A stretch of DNA of 64,000 nucleotides from Flavobacteriaceae bacterium (GTDB lineage Bacteria > Bacteroidota > Bacteroidia > Flavobacteriales > Flavobacteriaceae): assembly GCA_002862645.1 (NCBI GenBank), contig PKDQ01000029.1, forward strand, positions 1 through 64,000, written 5' to 3'. This document shows, piece by piece, positions 28,044 to 37,458 of the stretch (its first letter is position 1; every line of letters begins with the position of its first letter). A program made the position numbers and the translations under genes. The notes under the pieces are model-generated. The model had not been told where the DNA came from. It made no database searches and saw nothing but the letters and a program-made list of their open reading frames with translations.

Positions 28044-28808
28044 ATGCACAATTCTCTAAAAGTATCTGGGTCCTACACGTACTATCAAAAGGGCGAAGGA
28101 ACCCCACTTATTATTCTCCATGGTTTAATGGGAGGCTTGAGTAATTTTGACGGAGTTGCGTCGCATTTCTCTACCGTTGGATACAAGGTTATTATTCCGC
28201 AATTACCACTATATGATTTGCCGTTGTTAAAGACCAATGTAAAGCAGTTTGCAATTTATCTTCGTGATTTTATTACCCATTTGGGTGAAGAAAAAGTAGT
28301 CTTGATAGGGAACTCGCTGGGGGGACACATCGGCCTGCTTCACACCAATCTCTTTCCAGAAAAGGTTAAAGGACTGGTCATTACAGGAAGCTCAGGGCTG
28401 TATGAAAACGCCATGGGGGAAAGCTACCCCAAACGTGAAGATTATGAATACATCAAAAAGAAAACACAAGATGTGTTTTACGATCCAATCATTGCTTCCA
28501 AAGAAGTGGTAGATGACGTATTCGAGACTGTCAATGACAGAAAAAAACTTATCAAAATCCTAACGATTGCCAAAAGTGCTATCCGTCACAACATGGCCAA
28601 GGACTTACCAAGCATCAAAGTGCCTACGGGTATTATTTGGGGCAAGCAAGATGCGGTTACACCGCCAAACGTTGGAGAAGAATTTAATAGACTACTCCCC
28701 GATTCTACTTTGTATTGGATTGACAAATGTGGACACGCACCTATGATGGAACACCCTGATACGTTCAATACGATTTTGTCATCCTGGCTAAAAAATAATA
28801 ATTTGTAA
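28044..28808 (+). CDS. Alpha/beta hydrolase
   Basis: 254 residues of the classic alpha/beta-hydrolase fold: oxyanion region ILHGLMGG near residues 24-31, nucleophile elbow IGNSLGGH with Ser91, the acid in GKQDAVTPP near residue 205, and the catalytic His in KCGHAPMMEHP near residue 233. There is no signal peptide, so it is cytoplasmic. Substrate is not predictable; small esters or C-C hydrolysis are options. It is followed two bases later by engB, and this pair is common in flavobacteria, though a functional link is not established. Confidence 0.88.
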   Translation: MHNSLKVSGSYTYYQKGEGTPLIILHGLMGGLSNFDGVASHFSTVGYKVIIPQLPLYDLPLLKTNVKQFAIYLRDFITHLGEEKVVLIGNSLGGHIGLLHTNLFPEKVKGLVITGSSGLYENAMGESYPKREDYEYIKKKTQDVFYDPIIASKEVVDDVFETVNDRKKLIKILTIAKSAIRHNMAKDLPSIKVPTGIIWGKQDAVTPPNVGEEFNRLLPDSTLYWIDKCGHAPMMEHPDTFNTILSSWLKNNNL

Positions 28809-28810
28809 TC

Positions 28811-29401
28811 ATGCGTGTCAAAAGCGCATCTTTTGTAGTCAGTAACGCCAAGGTGTCCGACTGTCCTAAATCGTCATTGCCCGAATTTGCTTTTATAGGC
28901 AGATCAAATGTTGGAAAATCCTCTTTGATTAACATGCTGACAGATCGAAAGCAACTTGCCAAAACTTCCGGTAAGCCTGGTAAAACCCAGCTCATAAATC
29001 ACTTTTTAATCAATAAAAACTGGCATCTTGTTGATTTACCCGGATATGGTTATGCCCGTGTTTCAAAAAAAACCAAAAAAGAATTCCAAAGCTACATTAC
29101 TTCCTATTTTTTGGAACGTAAGCAACTTATAAATGCTTTTGTGTTGATTGACATCAGGCACGAACTACAAGCCATCGATATGGAATTTATGGAATGGATG
29201 GGGACGCAACAGATCCCCTTCTCCATCATATTTACAAAAGCCGATAAATTGTCTGAAAACAAAATTGACGCAACGGTAAGCGCCTATTTAAACACCATGC
29301 TTGAGGGTGTTTGGGCAGAAACACCTCCACATTTTATCACATCTGCCACTTCTAACAAAGGCAAAGAAGAAGTATTGGCATACGTTGGATCGCTGCTTTA
29401 A
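28811..29401 (+). CDS. engB: Ribosome biogenesis GTPase EngB/YsxC
   Basis: 196 residues of the YihA/YsxC/EngB GTPase family, needed for large-subunit assembly. G1 is GRSNVGKSSLIN near residues 28-39, the switch I Thr lies in KPGKTQLIN, G3 is DLPGYGYARV, G4 FTKADKL and G5 SATSNKGK. Its TAA stop shares the palindrome TTAA (29398-29401) with the stop of the convergent gldC, leaving no intergenic space. Confidence 0.96.
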   Translation: MRVKSASFVVSNAKVSDCPKSSLPEFAFIGRSNVGKSSLINMLTDRKQLAKTSGKPGKTQLINHFLINKNWHLVDLPGYGYARVSKKTKKEFQSYITSYFLERKQLINAFVLIDIRHELQAIDMEFMEWMGTQQIPFSIIFTKADKLSENKIDATVSAYLNTMLEGVWAETPPHFITSATSNKGKEEVLAYVGSLL

Positions 29402-29742
29402 TTTCCCTTTTTTACGTCCTTAAGGTTTCGCTCACTAGCAAAAAAATTACAAAACTGTTGCATCGCCTCTCCCATTTGCGCATCTTCCGTTGCTTTAAGG
29501 TAAGACGCGCGAATTCCAATCAGCGTTTGATGTACAAAAACCTGCATTTGATCTACAGGCATTTCTTTTGACCACAAATCGATGCGTGCACTTTCCTGGG
29601 CATCCTTATCCCAAGTACTCAGGAAAAATGCCTCCATAGACTGTTCTCTCACACCTCCATCGGGCGCAGACCATTCCATGGCTTCGGGGGTGTTGTTTTC
29701 GTCTAAAGTGACTGTCAAGGTAATGTGTGTTTTTCGTTTCAT
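29398..29742 (-). CDS. gldC: Gliding motility protein GldC
   Basis: 114 residues with the GldC pattern: a beta-rich start (THITLTVTLDENNTPEAMEWSA), the AFFLSTWDKD and LRIDLWSKEM-like segment (ARIDLWSKEMPVDQM), then TLIGIRASYLKATED and FCNFFA. In Flavobacterium johnsoniae gldC lies next to gldB and improves gliding but is not essential. The gene starts one base after the gldB stop, confirming the pair. Confidence 0.93.
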   Translation of the reverse strand: MKRKTHITLTVTLDENNTPEAMEWSAPDGGVREQSMEAFFLSTWDKDAQESARIDLWSKEMPVDQMQVFVHQTLIGIRASYLKATEDAQMGEAMQQFCNFFASERNLKDVKKGN

Positions 29743-29743
29743 T

Positions 29744-30685
29744 TTAAGGACTGTATCTTGATTTTTTTAAAATTTTTTGGGGTGAAGCAGCAAGTATTTC
29801 TTTTAAGGTAGCTCCTGTTCGTTTTTGATATTTTTTCAGCATTTGATAACCGATCCACTGGCCTATCCTGCCAGGTGAATCCACGTCTAGATAAGAATAA
29901 AATTTACTGTATGGACTGGAGAGCAAAAAACGAAACTCCAAACTTTCGTCGGTAGAAAACAATAGTTCGTTATCAATAAAATAACGCCAAACTTCTGCCT
30001 CATGAGTGCTAGCCCACTCCAATTGTGTTGCTGTGTATTGGATGTGCTGATAGTTTTCGAGGCCAGGTGCCAAATAATCGTGAAGCAACAATCGTTTTCC
30101 GTGCTGTACCATGTGATCCAAAAAAGTTCTCCCCCTTGGTGCTGGAATAAATCTAGGTGCAAGGGCATCAATAATTTCAGACTCCAGATGATTTATTGTA
30201 AGTTTGTTTTTGATGTAAACAGGAATACCCTCATAAAGGGGATGGTCTACACCCAAATAGGTGTCTATGGACAACAATAACATACTGTCTGCATCTACAG
30301 CTCTAAACGAATAGTCAACATCGGTGAGCAAGGAAATGGCTGTTTGGGGAAGCTTTTCGTCTGGAAAATAGTAGTGGACATATTGAAGCACCCGAGTAAC
30401 ACGAGACTTTAAATTGCTTTTTGAGATAGATTTGGTTGCGTCAAACAGCAATTGCTGTAGAGAATCGCTTCGTTTTTCAAGCCACAAGGAATCAGAGGTT
30501 TTATTAGGAAAAAAGAAGGGAAATTGGACCTTTACATTTTCCAAGGGAGTGTAGAGTTCACCAAAAAAAAGGGTTTCAAATGACACATAATCCAAAGGAA
30601 CTTTTTCAAGATCTACATGCCTTGGATGGGATGATGTATTACAGGAAACTACAAAATAAAGAACGAAGAGTAACAGCCCTTTCAT
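29744..30685 (-). CDS. gldB: Gliding motility lipoprotein GldB
   Basis: I choose the start at 30685 because it gives a lipoprotein signal, MKGLLLFVLYFVVSC, with Cys15 as lipidation site; the longer ORF from 30820 would put this inside the protein and run over the nadE promoter. The mature part (about 300 residues) has GldB-type segments such as DADSMLLLSIDTYLG, PLYEGIPVYIK, GRTFLDHMVQHGKRL and GRIGQWIGYQMLKKY. GldB is required for gliding and for chitin use in F. johnsoniae and is attached to the membrane. Role in secretion is inferred from that genus. Confidence 0.92.
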   Translation of the reverse strand: MKGLLLFVLYFVVSCNTSSHPRHVDLEKVPLDYVSFETLFFGELYTPLENVKVQFPFFFPNKTSDSLWLEKRSDSLQQLLFDATKSISKSNLKSRVTRVLQYVHYYFPDEKLPQTAISLLTDVDYSFRAVDADSMLLLSIDTYLGVDHPLYEGIPVYIKNKLTINHLESEIIDALAPRFIPAPRGRTFLDHMVQHGKRLLLHDYLAPGLENYQHIQYTATQLEWASTHEAEVWRYFIDNELLFSTDESLEFRFLLSSPYSKFYSYLDVDSPGRIGQWIGYQMLKKYQKRTGATLKEILAASPQKILKKSRYSP

Positions 30686-30754
30686 AGGCCAAAAAAATGA
30701 TTTAAATTTACACGCATTAATTGCTATCATACTGGCCGTAAAGATACAAATGCT

Positions 30755-31543
30755 ATGAAGAATCAAGAAGTAATTGAGTACATTGTACAATGGCTCAAAA
30801 CTTATGCTAAAAAAAATCAAATTAACGGCTTTGTCATTGGTATCTCTGGCGGAATAGACTCTGCCCTTACTTCCACGCTTTGTGCCAAGACAGGACTTCC
30901 AACATTATGTCTGGAAATGCCCATAAAGCAACAGGAAAATCAGGTTGAACGCGCACAAGAACACATAAAGTGGCTACAAAGAAGTCATCAAAATGTAAAC
31001 AGCCAACTAATTGACTTAGAGGCTGTATTCGATGCGTTTTCTTCAACCGTTGGGGCTGAGATGAAAGACAATCAAGCCCAGCTATCTTTGGCCAACACTA
31101 GAGCAAGACTACGCATGACCTCACTGTACTACTATGCAGCACTTCATCGTTATTTGGTTGCAGGTACCGGAAATAAAGTTGAAGATTTCGGCGTTGGGTT
31201 TTACACCAAATACGGGGACGGCGGGGTGGATTTAAGCCCAATTGCAGACCTCACAAAAACACAAGTACGGGCTTTAGCTAGAGATTTGGGTATTAACGAA
31301 ACTATTTTAATTGCACCACCAACAGACGGACTTTGGGATGATGACAGAAATGATGAGGAACAATTGGGTGCCACCTATGAACAATTGGAATGGGCCATGA
31401 CGCAGCAACAAGATGGAAAGTCTCCAGCAAATTTTGTAGGAGAAAACAAACGTGTTTTTGAGGTGTTCTTATTACATCATAGTGCCAATAAACACAAAAT
31501 GGAACCCATACCTGTATGTAATATTCCAGACTGCTTGCTTTAG
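30755..31543 (+). CDS. nadE: NH3-dependent NAD+ synthetase
   Basis: Converts deamido-NAD to NAD with ammonia and ATP. 262 residues, so the glutaminase domain of the long NadE form is absent. The PP-loop motif SGGIDS is at residues 31-36, GTGNKVEDFGVGFYTKYGDGGVDL provides the deamido-NAD site, and DLTKTQVRALARDLG and PTDGLWDDDRNDEEQLG the remaining conserved loops. It is divergent from gldB with a 69-base gap. Confidence 0.94.
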   Translation: MKNQEVIEYIVQWLKTYAKKNQINGFVIGISGGIDSALTSTLCAKTGLPTLCLEMPIKQQENQVERAQEHIKWLQRSHQNVNSQLIDLEAVFDAFSSTVGAEMKDNQAQLSLANTRARLRMTSLYYYAALHRYLVAGTGNKVEDFGVGFYTKYGDGGVDLSPIADLTKTQVRALARDLGINETILIAPPTDGLWDDDRNDEEQLGATYEQLEWAMTQQQDGKSPANFVGENKRVFEVFLLHHSANKHKMEPIPVCNIPDCLL

Positions 31544-31630
31544 CAGTTTTAACGCTATTTTAGATGGAAAATTATTTTTATCACTTTTAAAGACTATTTT
31601 TCATATTTTTAAGGTATAACTATATACTCC

Positions 31631-32266
31631 ATGATTCGTGTTTTTGTTGCTGATGCATACCCAATCGTACACAAAGGTTTAAAAGCTCTCTTTCGAAATT
31701 CGAACGAAATAAGTATTGTAGGAAAAGGATTTCATTACCGTGACTTGGTTGAGAATCTGACTTCAAAAAAAGTAGATCTCGTTGTTTTGGAGCTTAAACT
31801 TCCTGGCTTTGAGGAAATACGTTTGCTGCGAAAACTAAAAGATCAGCACACACATGTACGTTTCTTGATATATTCATCCCTAGACGAAAATATATATGCG
31901 ATAAGTGCGCTTAAATATGGGGCATCAGGCTATTTATGCAAAGACGTCCCTTTGAACAAACTCAAAGATGCTATCTTAAAAGTAAGCACTGACGGGGTTT
32001 ATATTACCAACGAATTGGCAGAACATATGGCCTTTAATGAAACAGAGGCAAATCCGCGTGCAATGATTAACCAATTGTCTGAAAGAGAAATCCAAGTAAT
32101 TCGCTTATTGGTCCATGGAAAACGGAACAAAGAAATTGCCATAGCATTGAATATCAGCGACAAAACCGTAAGTACATATCGCTCAAGGCTCATGAAAAAG
32201 ATTAAAGTCAAAAATCTTGTTGAAATGCTAAAAAAGCTTCAGCATATAGACTTGGACATGTATTAA
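31631..32266 (+). CDS. LuxR/NarL-type response regulator with altered receiver
   Basis: 211 residues: a receiver domain (1-120) and a LuxR-type helix-turn-helix (LSEREIQVIRLLVHGKRNKEIA ... SDKTVSTYRSRLMKK, about 145-200). The usual phospho-acceptor Asp is Glu54 (VVLELKLPG), and the acidic pair at the N-terminus is Asp8-Ala9 instead of Asp-Asp. Ser82 and Lys104 (LCKDVP) of the active site are kept. D-to-E changes often mimic phosphorylation, so constitutive activity is possible. No histidine kinase is adjacent. Its TAA shares TTAA with the dnaG stop. Confidence 0.88.
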   Translation: MIRVFVADAYPIVHKGLKALFRNSNEISIVGKGFHYRDLVENLTSKKVDLVVLELKLPGFEEIRLLRKLKDQHTHVRFLIYSSLDENIYAISALKYGASGYLCKDVPLNKLKDAILKVSTDGVYITNELAEHMAFNETEANPRAMINQLSEREIQVIRLLVHGKRNKEIAIALNISDKTVSTYRSRLMKKIKVKNLVEMLKKLQHIDLDMY

Positions 32267-34218
32267 ACCACCCGGTTTAAACGACCACTCAATACCGTTT
32301 TGAGTTTGTGATACTGTACAATTTCCTCTAAAAGTTCTCCGTGATGACTATCTATGTCCTCAGTAGTATCGGATTGTAGTGCCGCTACCTTTTCATCAAT
32401 AAGCTGACATCTAAATCGCAAAATCACCTCATGAACCCACCTGGCTAAATTGGCCTTTTTGTTTTTGATATAAATGTTTTTGCGTTCCCAATCATGAAGG
32501 GTATGCAATTCATCCTCAAGTAATAAGTCGGAAACCTCTAATGCCAAATTTGGTTGCAAATTAGCAACAAAAGCATCCATTTGAATAGCCGATTTTTCAT
32601 TCAATGCAGCCAATACCTTAGGGTATAATCCTTTAAAGACAGCTGTCGAAAATGCAATTTCGTCTTGTTGTAAATCCAAGTATATCTTTTCAAAAACACG
32701 GGCTGTTATTTTTGAGGTGACAAGTGAAAGCTCACCAGATTTTTCATCGGTTTTTAAAATGGGTTCTTCAAATTCGACTTCTTCATGTCCGTGAAGCAAC
32801 AGAATTTTAATAATGTCCTTTTCAAGTTCAAAACGGGTACTTACAGCAGCTACCTTTTTTTCTTGGGGAACCACTGACATGGGCTGGCTTGAAACTTGTC
32901 TTTGCGGTTTATTTGCCTTTTTTTGAGAAACTTGCGCCAAAGTGGCAAACAAAACTTCTTCACTGATCTGCATCAAGGAAGCGCATGATTTAATGTATAC
33001 CTCTTGCTTAATTCGATCGGGTATTTTTGCAATACTCTGCACCATCTCACGGATGGTCTCCGCTTTCTTGAGTGGATCTTGCGCAGCTTCATCAACCAGT
33101 AATGCAGCCTTAAATTGTATGAAATCCTTGGCGTTATTGACTAAGAAATCTCGAACTTCTTCAAAGCTGTTTTCTCGGGTAAAACTGTCTGGATCTTCTC
33201 CTTCGGGAAACATACAAACACGCACATTCATACCCGCTTCCAAAATCAAATCTATACCCCGTAGGGATGCACGAAGACCCGCAGGATCGCCATCAAACAA
33301 TACGGTAATATTTTTGGTAAGCCTGCCAATAAGTCGAATTTGCTCTGGTGTAAGGGCAGTACCTGAAGATGAAACAACATTCTTAATGCCGCGTTGATAC
33401 ATTTGAATGACATCGGTATAACCCTCAACCAAATAACAGGTGTCTTCTTTTGCAATGTTTTGTTTAGCCTGATATAGGCCATACAACACCTTGCTTTTGT
33501 TGTAGATCTCGCTTTCAGGCGAGTTCATGTATTTGGCGGCTTTTTTGTCTTGGGTCAGTATCCGCCCGCCAAAGCCCAATACACGCCCCGACATGCTGTG
33601 GATGGGAAACATAACACGCCCCTTAAAGCGGTCAAATTTTTTGTCCTCCTTGACAATACTAAGGCCCGTTTCCTTTAAAAAATCAAGCTGATAACCCGCT
33701 TTTTGCGCTGCATCTGTAAGGGCACTCCACGTATCAGGCGAATATCCCAATTGAAAAAAGCGAATGGTTTCTTCGCTGAATCCACGCTCTTTAAAATAAC
33801 TCAAACCAATGGCTTTTCCTTGAGTTGTTTCCCACATGGACTCTTCATAAAAACCTACCGCATAAGCACTAACCAAATACATGCTTTCACGCGCACTAGC
33901 AGCAGCTTTTTGCTCATCATTCTGCTCAGTTTCCTCAATCTCAATATTGTATTTTTTGGCCAAATAACGGATGGCTTCTGGATATGAAAAATGTTCATGC
34001 TCCATCAAGAACGCAACCACATTTCCGCCCTTACCACTGGAAAAGTCTTTCCAAATTTGCTTAACGGGAGATACCATAAAACTCGGAGAACGTTCATCGG
34101 TAAACGGGCTAAGCCCCTTGAAGTTAGCACCCGACTTTTTGAGCTGTACAAAATCGCCTATTACCTCCTCTAATCGGGCAGTATCAAAAACAGCGTCTAT
34201 GGTGGATTTATGTATCAC
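32263..34218 (-). CDS. dnaG: DNA primase DnaG (zinc-ligand-free N-terminus)
   Basis: Synthesises RNA primers for replication. 651 residues. The N-terminal domain aligns with the CHC2 zinc finger region (FKGLSPFTDERSPSF, then KQIWKDFSSGKGGNVVAFL), but all Cys/His zinc ligands are Ser, Thr, Phe or Ser here. The catalytic core is normal: KDKKFDRFKGRVMFPI, EGYTDVIQMYQRG (Toprim Glu), VLFDGDPAGLRA (Toprim DxD), and AGMNVRVCMFPEGEDPDSF. A helical C-terminal part probably binds DnaB helicase. The gene may be the last member of the leftward aromatic operon, 40 bases beyond the prenyl synthase. Confidence 0.95.
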   Translation of the reverse strand: MIHKSTIDAVFDTARLEEVIGDFVQLKKSGANFKGLSPFTDERSPSFMVSPVKQIWKDFSSGKGGNVVAFLMEHEHFSYPEAIRYLAKKYNIEIEETEQNDEQKAAASARESMYLVSAYAVGFYEESMWETTQGKAIGLSYFKERGFSEETIRFFQLGYSPDTWSALTDAAQKAGYQLDFLKETGLSIVKEDKKFDRFKGRVMFPIHSMSGRVLGFGGRILTQDKKAAKYMNSPESEIYNKSKVLYGLYQAKQNIAKEDTCYLVEGYTDVIQMYQRGIKNVVSSSGTALTPEQIRLIGRLTKNITVLFDGDPAGLRASLRGIDLILEAGMNVRVCMFPEGEDPDSFTRENSFEEVRDFLVNNAKDFIQFKAALLVDEAAQDPLKKAETIREMVQSIAKIPDRIKQEVYIKSCASLMQISEEVLFATLAQVSQKKANKPQRQVSSQPMSVVPQEKKVAAVSTRFELEKDIIKILLLHGHEEVEFEEPILKTDEKSGELSLVTSKITARVFEKIYLDLQQDEIAFSTAVFKGLYPKVLAALNEKSAIQMDAFVANLQPNLALEVSDLLLEDELHTLHDWERKNIYIKNKKANLARWVHEVILRFRCQLIDEKVAALQSDTTEDIDSHHGELLEEIVQYHKLKTVLSGRLNRVV

Positions 34219-34257
34219 ATAATAAAAATGAGCTCTAAAATACGTAATTCAGTAACG

Positions 34258-35235
34258 TTATTTCTTACGCTCAATAACATAACGTACCATTTCTTCTAAT
34301 GTGTCACGAAATTCGTTTTTTGGAAAGGCGTGAAGTTGTACCAATGCCTTGTCTTTATATGCATGCATTTGAGCTGTCGCATAGGCCAATCCGCCCTGTT
34401 CTTTAACAAAAGCTATGACGCTTTTGACACGCTTTTTATCCTTGTTGTGATGTTTAACAGATTGTATCAGCCACTTTTTTTGTTTTGTATCCGACTTATT
34501 AATAGCATGGATAAGGGGAAGTGTCATTTTTTTCTCACGAATATCTATTCCAGTAGGCTTTCCTATTTTGGTCTCGCCATAATCAAATAAGTCATCTTTT
34601 ATTTGAAAAGCGATGCCGATATCTTCACCAAACTGACGCAATTGCTCTATAGTTTCGGGTGAGGCATGAACCGATGCGGCGCCAAGAGCACAACAAGAGG
34701 CTATCAATGTGGCTGTTTTTTGACGTATAATCTCCATGTAGATCGACTCGTCTACATCTAATCGTCGGGTTTTCTCAATCTGCAACAATTCGCCCTCACT
34801 CATTTCACGAACGGCAACGGAAATTATTTCCAGTAAATCAAAATCCTTGTGGTCAATACAAAGCAGTAAGCCTTTTGATAGCAAGTAGTCGCCCACCAAA
34901 ACAGCAATTTTATTTTTCCACAGTGCATTGATAGAAAAGAATCCACGTCGCTGATAGCTTTCGTCAACAACGTCGTCATGAACAAGCGTAGCCGTATGTA
35001 TAAGCTCTATTACAGAAGCAGCGCGATAGCAACGCTCATTAACCTCTTTTTCTTCAAGCATTTTAGCCACCATAAAAACAAACATGGGGCGCATTTGCTT
35101 ACCCTTACGATTGACGATATAGTGCGTGATGCGATTAAGAAGGGCCACGTGTGAGCGCATAGATGAGGAAAACTTGTCCTCAAATAGCTCCATTTCTTTA
35201 GCAATGGGTTTTTTAAGCTGATCTACAATTTTCAT
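34258..35235 (-). CDS. Polyprenyl diphosphate synthase (octaprenyl type)
   Basis: Builds long-chain trans-prenyl diphosphate, in this phylum mainly for menaquinone side chains. The start at 35235 (MKIVDQLKKP) is preferred to 35253 because the extra six residues are unlike the family. 325 residues. The first DDxxD motif is in LVHDDVVDESYQRRG near residue 80, the second in IKDDLFDYGE near residue 205; GKQMRPMFVFM is the N-terminal IPP site. It follows rlmN after 64 bases. Confidence 0.92.
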   Translation of the reverse strand: MKIVDQLKKPIAKEMELFEDKFSSSMRSHVALLNRITHYIVNRKGKQMRPMFVFMVAKMLEEKEVNERCYRAASVIELIHTATLVHDDVVDESYQRRGFFSINALWKNKIAVLVGDYLLSKGLLLCIDHKDFDLLEIISVAVREMSEGELLQIEKTRRLDVDESIYMEIIRQKTATLIASCCALGAASVHASPETIEQLRQFGEDIGIAFQIKDDLFDYGETKIGKPTGIDIREKKMTLPLIHAINKSDTKQKKWLIQSVKHHNKDKKRVKSVIAFVKEQGGLAYATAQMHAYKDKALVQLHAFPKNEFRDTLEEMVRYVIERKK

Positions 35236-35299
35236 TGGGCAATAAAGGTACAATATAGTGCTTTAGCAATTTGCCAAGCAACTGATTTTGAACACCCGA

Positions 35300-36340
35300 T
35301 TAAGTCTTATTGGCCAATTGTCCACAAGCGGCATCAATATCTTTGCCGCGCGAACGCCTTATCGTTACTGGAATGTGGCTCTTTTCTAGTGCAGCAACGT
35401 ACTGGTTTATGGCATCGTCATCTGCTTGATTAAACTGATCGTTGCCCACGGGGTTGTATTCAATCAAATTGACCTTTGACGGCGTCTTTTTGCAAAATCG
35501 TACCAAAGCATCTATCTCGGCTTTGCTGTCGTTGATGTTCTTCCAAACAACATACTCGTAAGTAACACGTGCCTTGGTCTTGCTAAACCAGTAGCGTATG
35601 GAATCTTGTAAGTCCGTAAGCGGAAAAGAAGTGCTAAAAGGCATGATTTGATTTCGGGTTTCTTCAACAGCGCTGTGCAAGGAAACGGCCAACTTAAATC
35701 GAGGATATTCGTCAGCCATTTTGACGATCATTTTAGGAATACCTGAAGTGGAAACAGTAATTCGTTTTGGAGACATCCCCATTCCATCTGGACTTGTGAT
35801 TTTAGCAATGGCTTTCATCACATTGGGGTAATTCATCATAGGCTCGCCCATCCCCATAAAAACAATATTAGACAGCGGACGTTCAAAATGCTCCAAGCTT
35901 TGCTTATTAAGCATGGTCACTTGGTCAAAAATCTCATCTGGATTGAGGTTACGCATCCTTTTGAGTTGGGAAGTGGCGCAAAAAGTACAGTCGAGGCTAC
36001 AACCTACTTGGCTGGACACACAAGCCGTAGAACGGGTTTTTGCGGGTATCAAAACAGATTCAACAACTTTATCGTCATACAGACGCACAGCATTTTTGAT
36101 CGTGCCGTCATCACTAATTTGCACGTTAGCGATATTGGTGTGGTTGATTATGAAGTGTTTGTCGAGCAAAGCACGATGTGCCTTGGAAAGGTTGGTCATT
36201 TGCTCGAAATCAATGGCTGCCTTTTGCCACAACCACTCATACACTTGATTGCCGTGAAAAGGGGGTACGTTGTGTGAAACAAAAAAAGAACATATTTCTT
36301 CCTTTGTGCAACGACGTATATCTTTCTTAACCTCGTTCAT
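35300..36340 (-). CDS. rlmN: 23S rRNA/tRNA A2503/A37 methyltransferase RlmN
   Basis: Radical SAM enzyme that makes m2A at A2503 of 23S rRNA and A37 of some tRNAs. 346 residues. The cluster motif CSLDCTFCATSQ carries the CxxxCxxC triad near residue 115, GMGEPMMNYPNV and KRITVSTSGIPKMI are conserved strands, and the C-terminal VTIRRSRGKDIDAACGQL carries the methyl-carrier Cys. It lies 6 bases after queA. Confidence 0.96.
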   Translation of the reverse strand: MNEVKKDIRRCTKEEICSFFVSHNVPPFHGNQVYEWLWQKAAIDFEQMTNLSKAHRALLDKHFIINHTNIANVQISDDGTIKNAVRLYDDKVVESVLIPAKTRSTACVSSQVGCSLDCTFCATSQLKRMRNLNPDEIFDQVTMLNKQSLEHFERPLSNIVFMGMGEPMMNYPNVMKAIAKITSPDGMGMSPKRITVSTSGIPKMIVKMADEYPRFKLAVSLHSAVEETRNQIMPFSTSFPLTDLQDSIRYWFSKTKARVTYEYVVWKNINDSKAEIDALVRFCKKTPSKVNLIEYNPVGNDQFNQADDDAINQYVAALEKSHIPVTIRRSRGKDIDAACGQLANKT

Positions 36341-36346
36341 GAGGTG

Positions 36347-37396
36347 TTAGAGAATAAGCATCGCATCGCCGTATGAGTAAAAGCGATATTTACGACTTAT
36401 GGCTTCGTCATAAGCTTTTTTGATAAAATCGTGTCCTGCAAAGGCAGACACCATCATCAACAAAGTTGATTTTGGCAAATGGAAGTTGGTTACCATGGCA
36501 TCCCCTATCTTAAAGTCATAAGGAGGGAAAATAAACTTATGCGTCCAACCTTGATAGGGATTCAACGTGCCGCTTGAAGAAACCGAAGATTCTAATGCGC
36601 GCATGGAAGTTGTTCCAATAGCACAAACACGGTGACCGGCTACTTTGGCTTTGTTTACCATATCCGCTGCACTCGCATCAATTATCAATTCTTCAGAATC
36701 CATTTTGTGTTTGGAAAGATCTTCAACCTCAACCGGGTTAAATGTACCCAAACCAACGTGTAGCGTAATTTCAGCCAAATCAACACCTTTTATCTCCAAA
36801 CGCTTCAATACATGCTTAGAAAAATGAAGTCCTGCTGTTGGCGCAGCTACTGCCCCTTCATGCTTGGCATAAATAGTTTGGTAACGCTCACGATCAAAAT
36901 CTTCTTCTGGACGCTTGATGTATTTAGGTAGTGGGGTTTGTCCAAGCTCTTTTAACTTAACACGAAACTCATCATAGCTTCCATCATATAAAAATCGCAG
37001 TGTTCTACCTCGTGATGTTGTATTGTCAATTACTTCAGCAACCAAGGATTCGTCTGCGCCAAAATAAAGTTTATTACCAATACGAATTTTTCTTGCTGGA
37101 TCAACCAACACGTCCCAAAGACGTTGTTCCTTGTTTAACTCTCTTAGCAAGAATACCTCAATCTTGGCTCCTGTTTTCTCTTTGTTGCCCATCAGTCGTG
37201 CAGGGAATACCTTGGTATTGTTGAGTGCCATTACATCGCCTTCATCAAAATAGTCAGTAATATCTTTAAAGGATTTATGCTCAATGGTTTGCGTTTCACG
37301 GTGTAAAACCATAAGTTTTGACTCGTCGCGGTGTTCTGCTGGGTGTTCGGCTAATAAATCTTCAGAAAGATCAAAGTTAAAGTGAGAGAGTTTCAT
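36347..37396 (-). CDS. queA: tRNA preQ1(34) S-adenosylmethionine ribosyltransferase-isomerase
   Basis: Makes epoxyqueuosine at tRNA position 34 using SAM as ribosyl donor. 349 residues. Diagnostic segments are the N-terminal [31 protein letters not shown], the [14 protein letters not shown] motif near residue 180, [24 protein letters not shown] and [20 protein letters not shown]. It starts 62 bases after the aroA stop. With rlmN, dtd and rsgA it gives this operon a translation-quality flavour. Confidence 0.96.
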   Translation of the reverse strand: MKLSHFNFDLSEDLLAEHPAEHRDESKLMVLHRETQTIEHKSFKDITDYFDEGDVMALNNTKVFPARLMGNKEKTGAKIEVFLLRELNKEQRLWDVLVDPARKIRIGNKLYFGADESLVAEVIDNTTSRGRTLRFLYDGSYDEFRVKLKELGQTPLPKYIKRPEEDFDRERYQTIYAKHEGAVAAPTAGLHFSKHVLKRLEIKGVDLAEITLHVGLGTFNPVEVEDLSKHKMDSEELIIDASAADMVNKAKVAGHRVCAIGTTSMRALESSVSSSGTLNPYQGWTHKFIFPPYDFKIGDAMVTNFHLPKSTLLMMVSAFAGHDFIKKAYDEAISRKYRFYSYGDAMLIL

Positions 37397-37458
37397 ATCA
37401 ATTTTTTCAAGGTGCTAATATACTGTACCAGCATAGGGGTTGTCAAGGATTTGACCGA

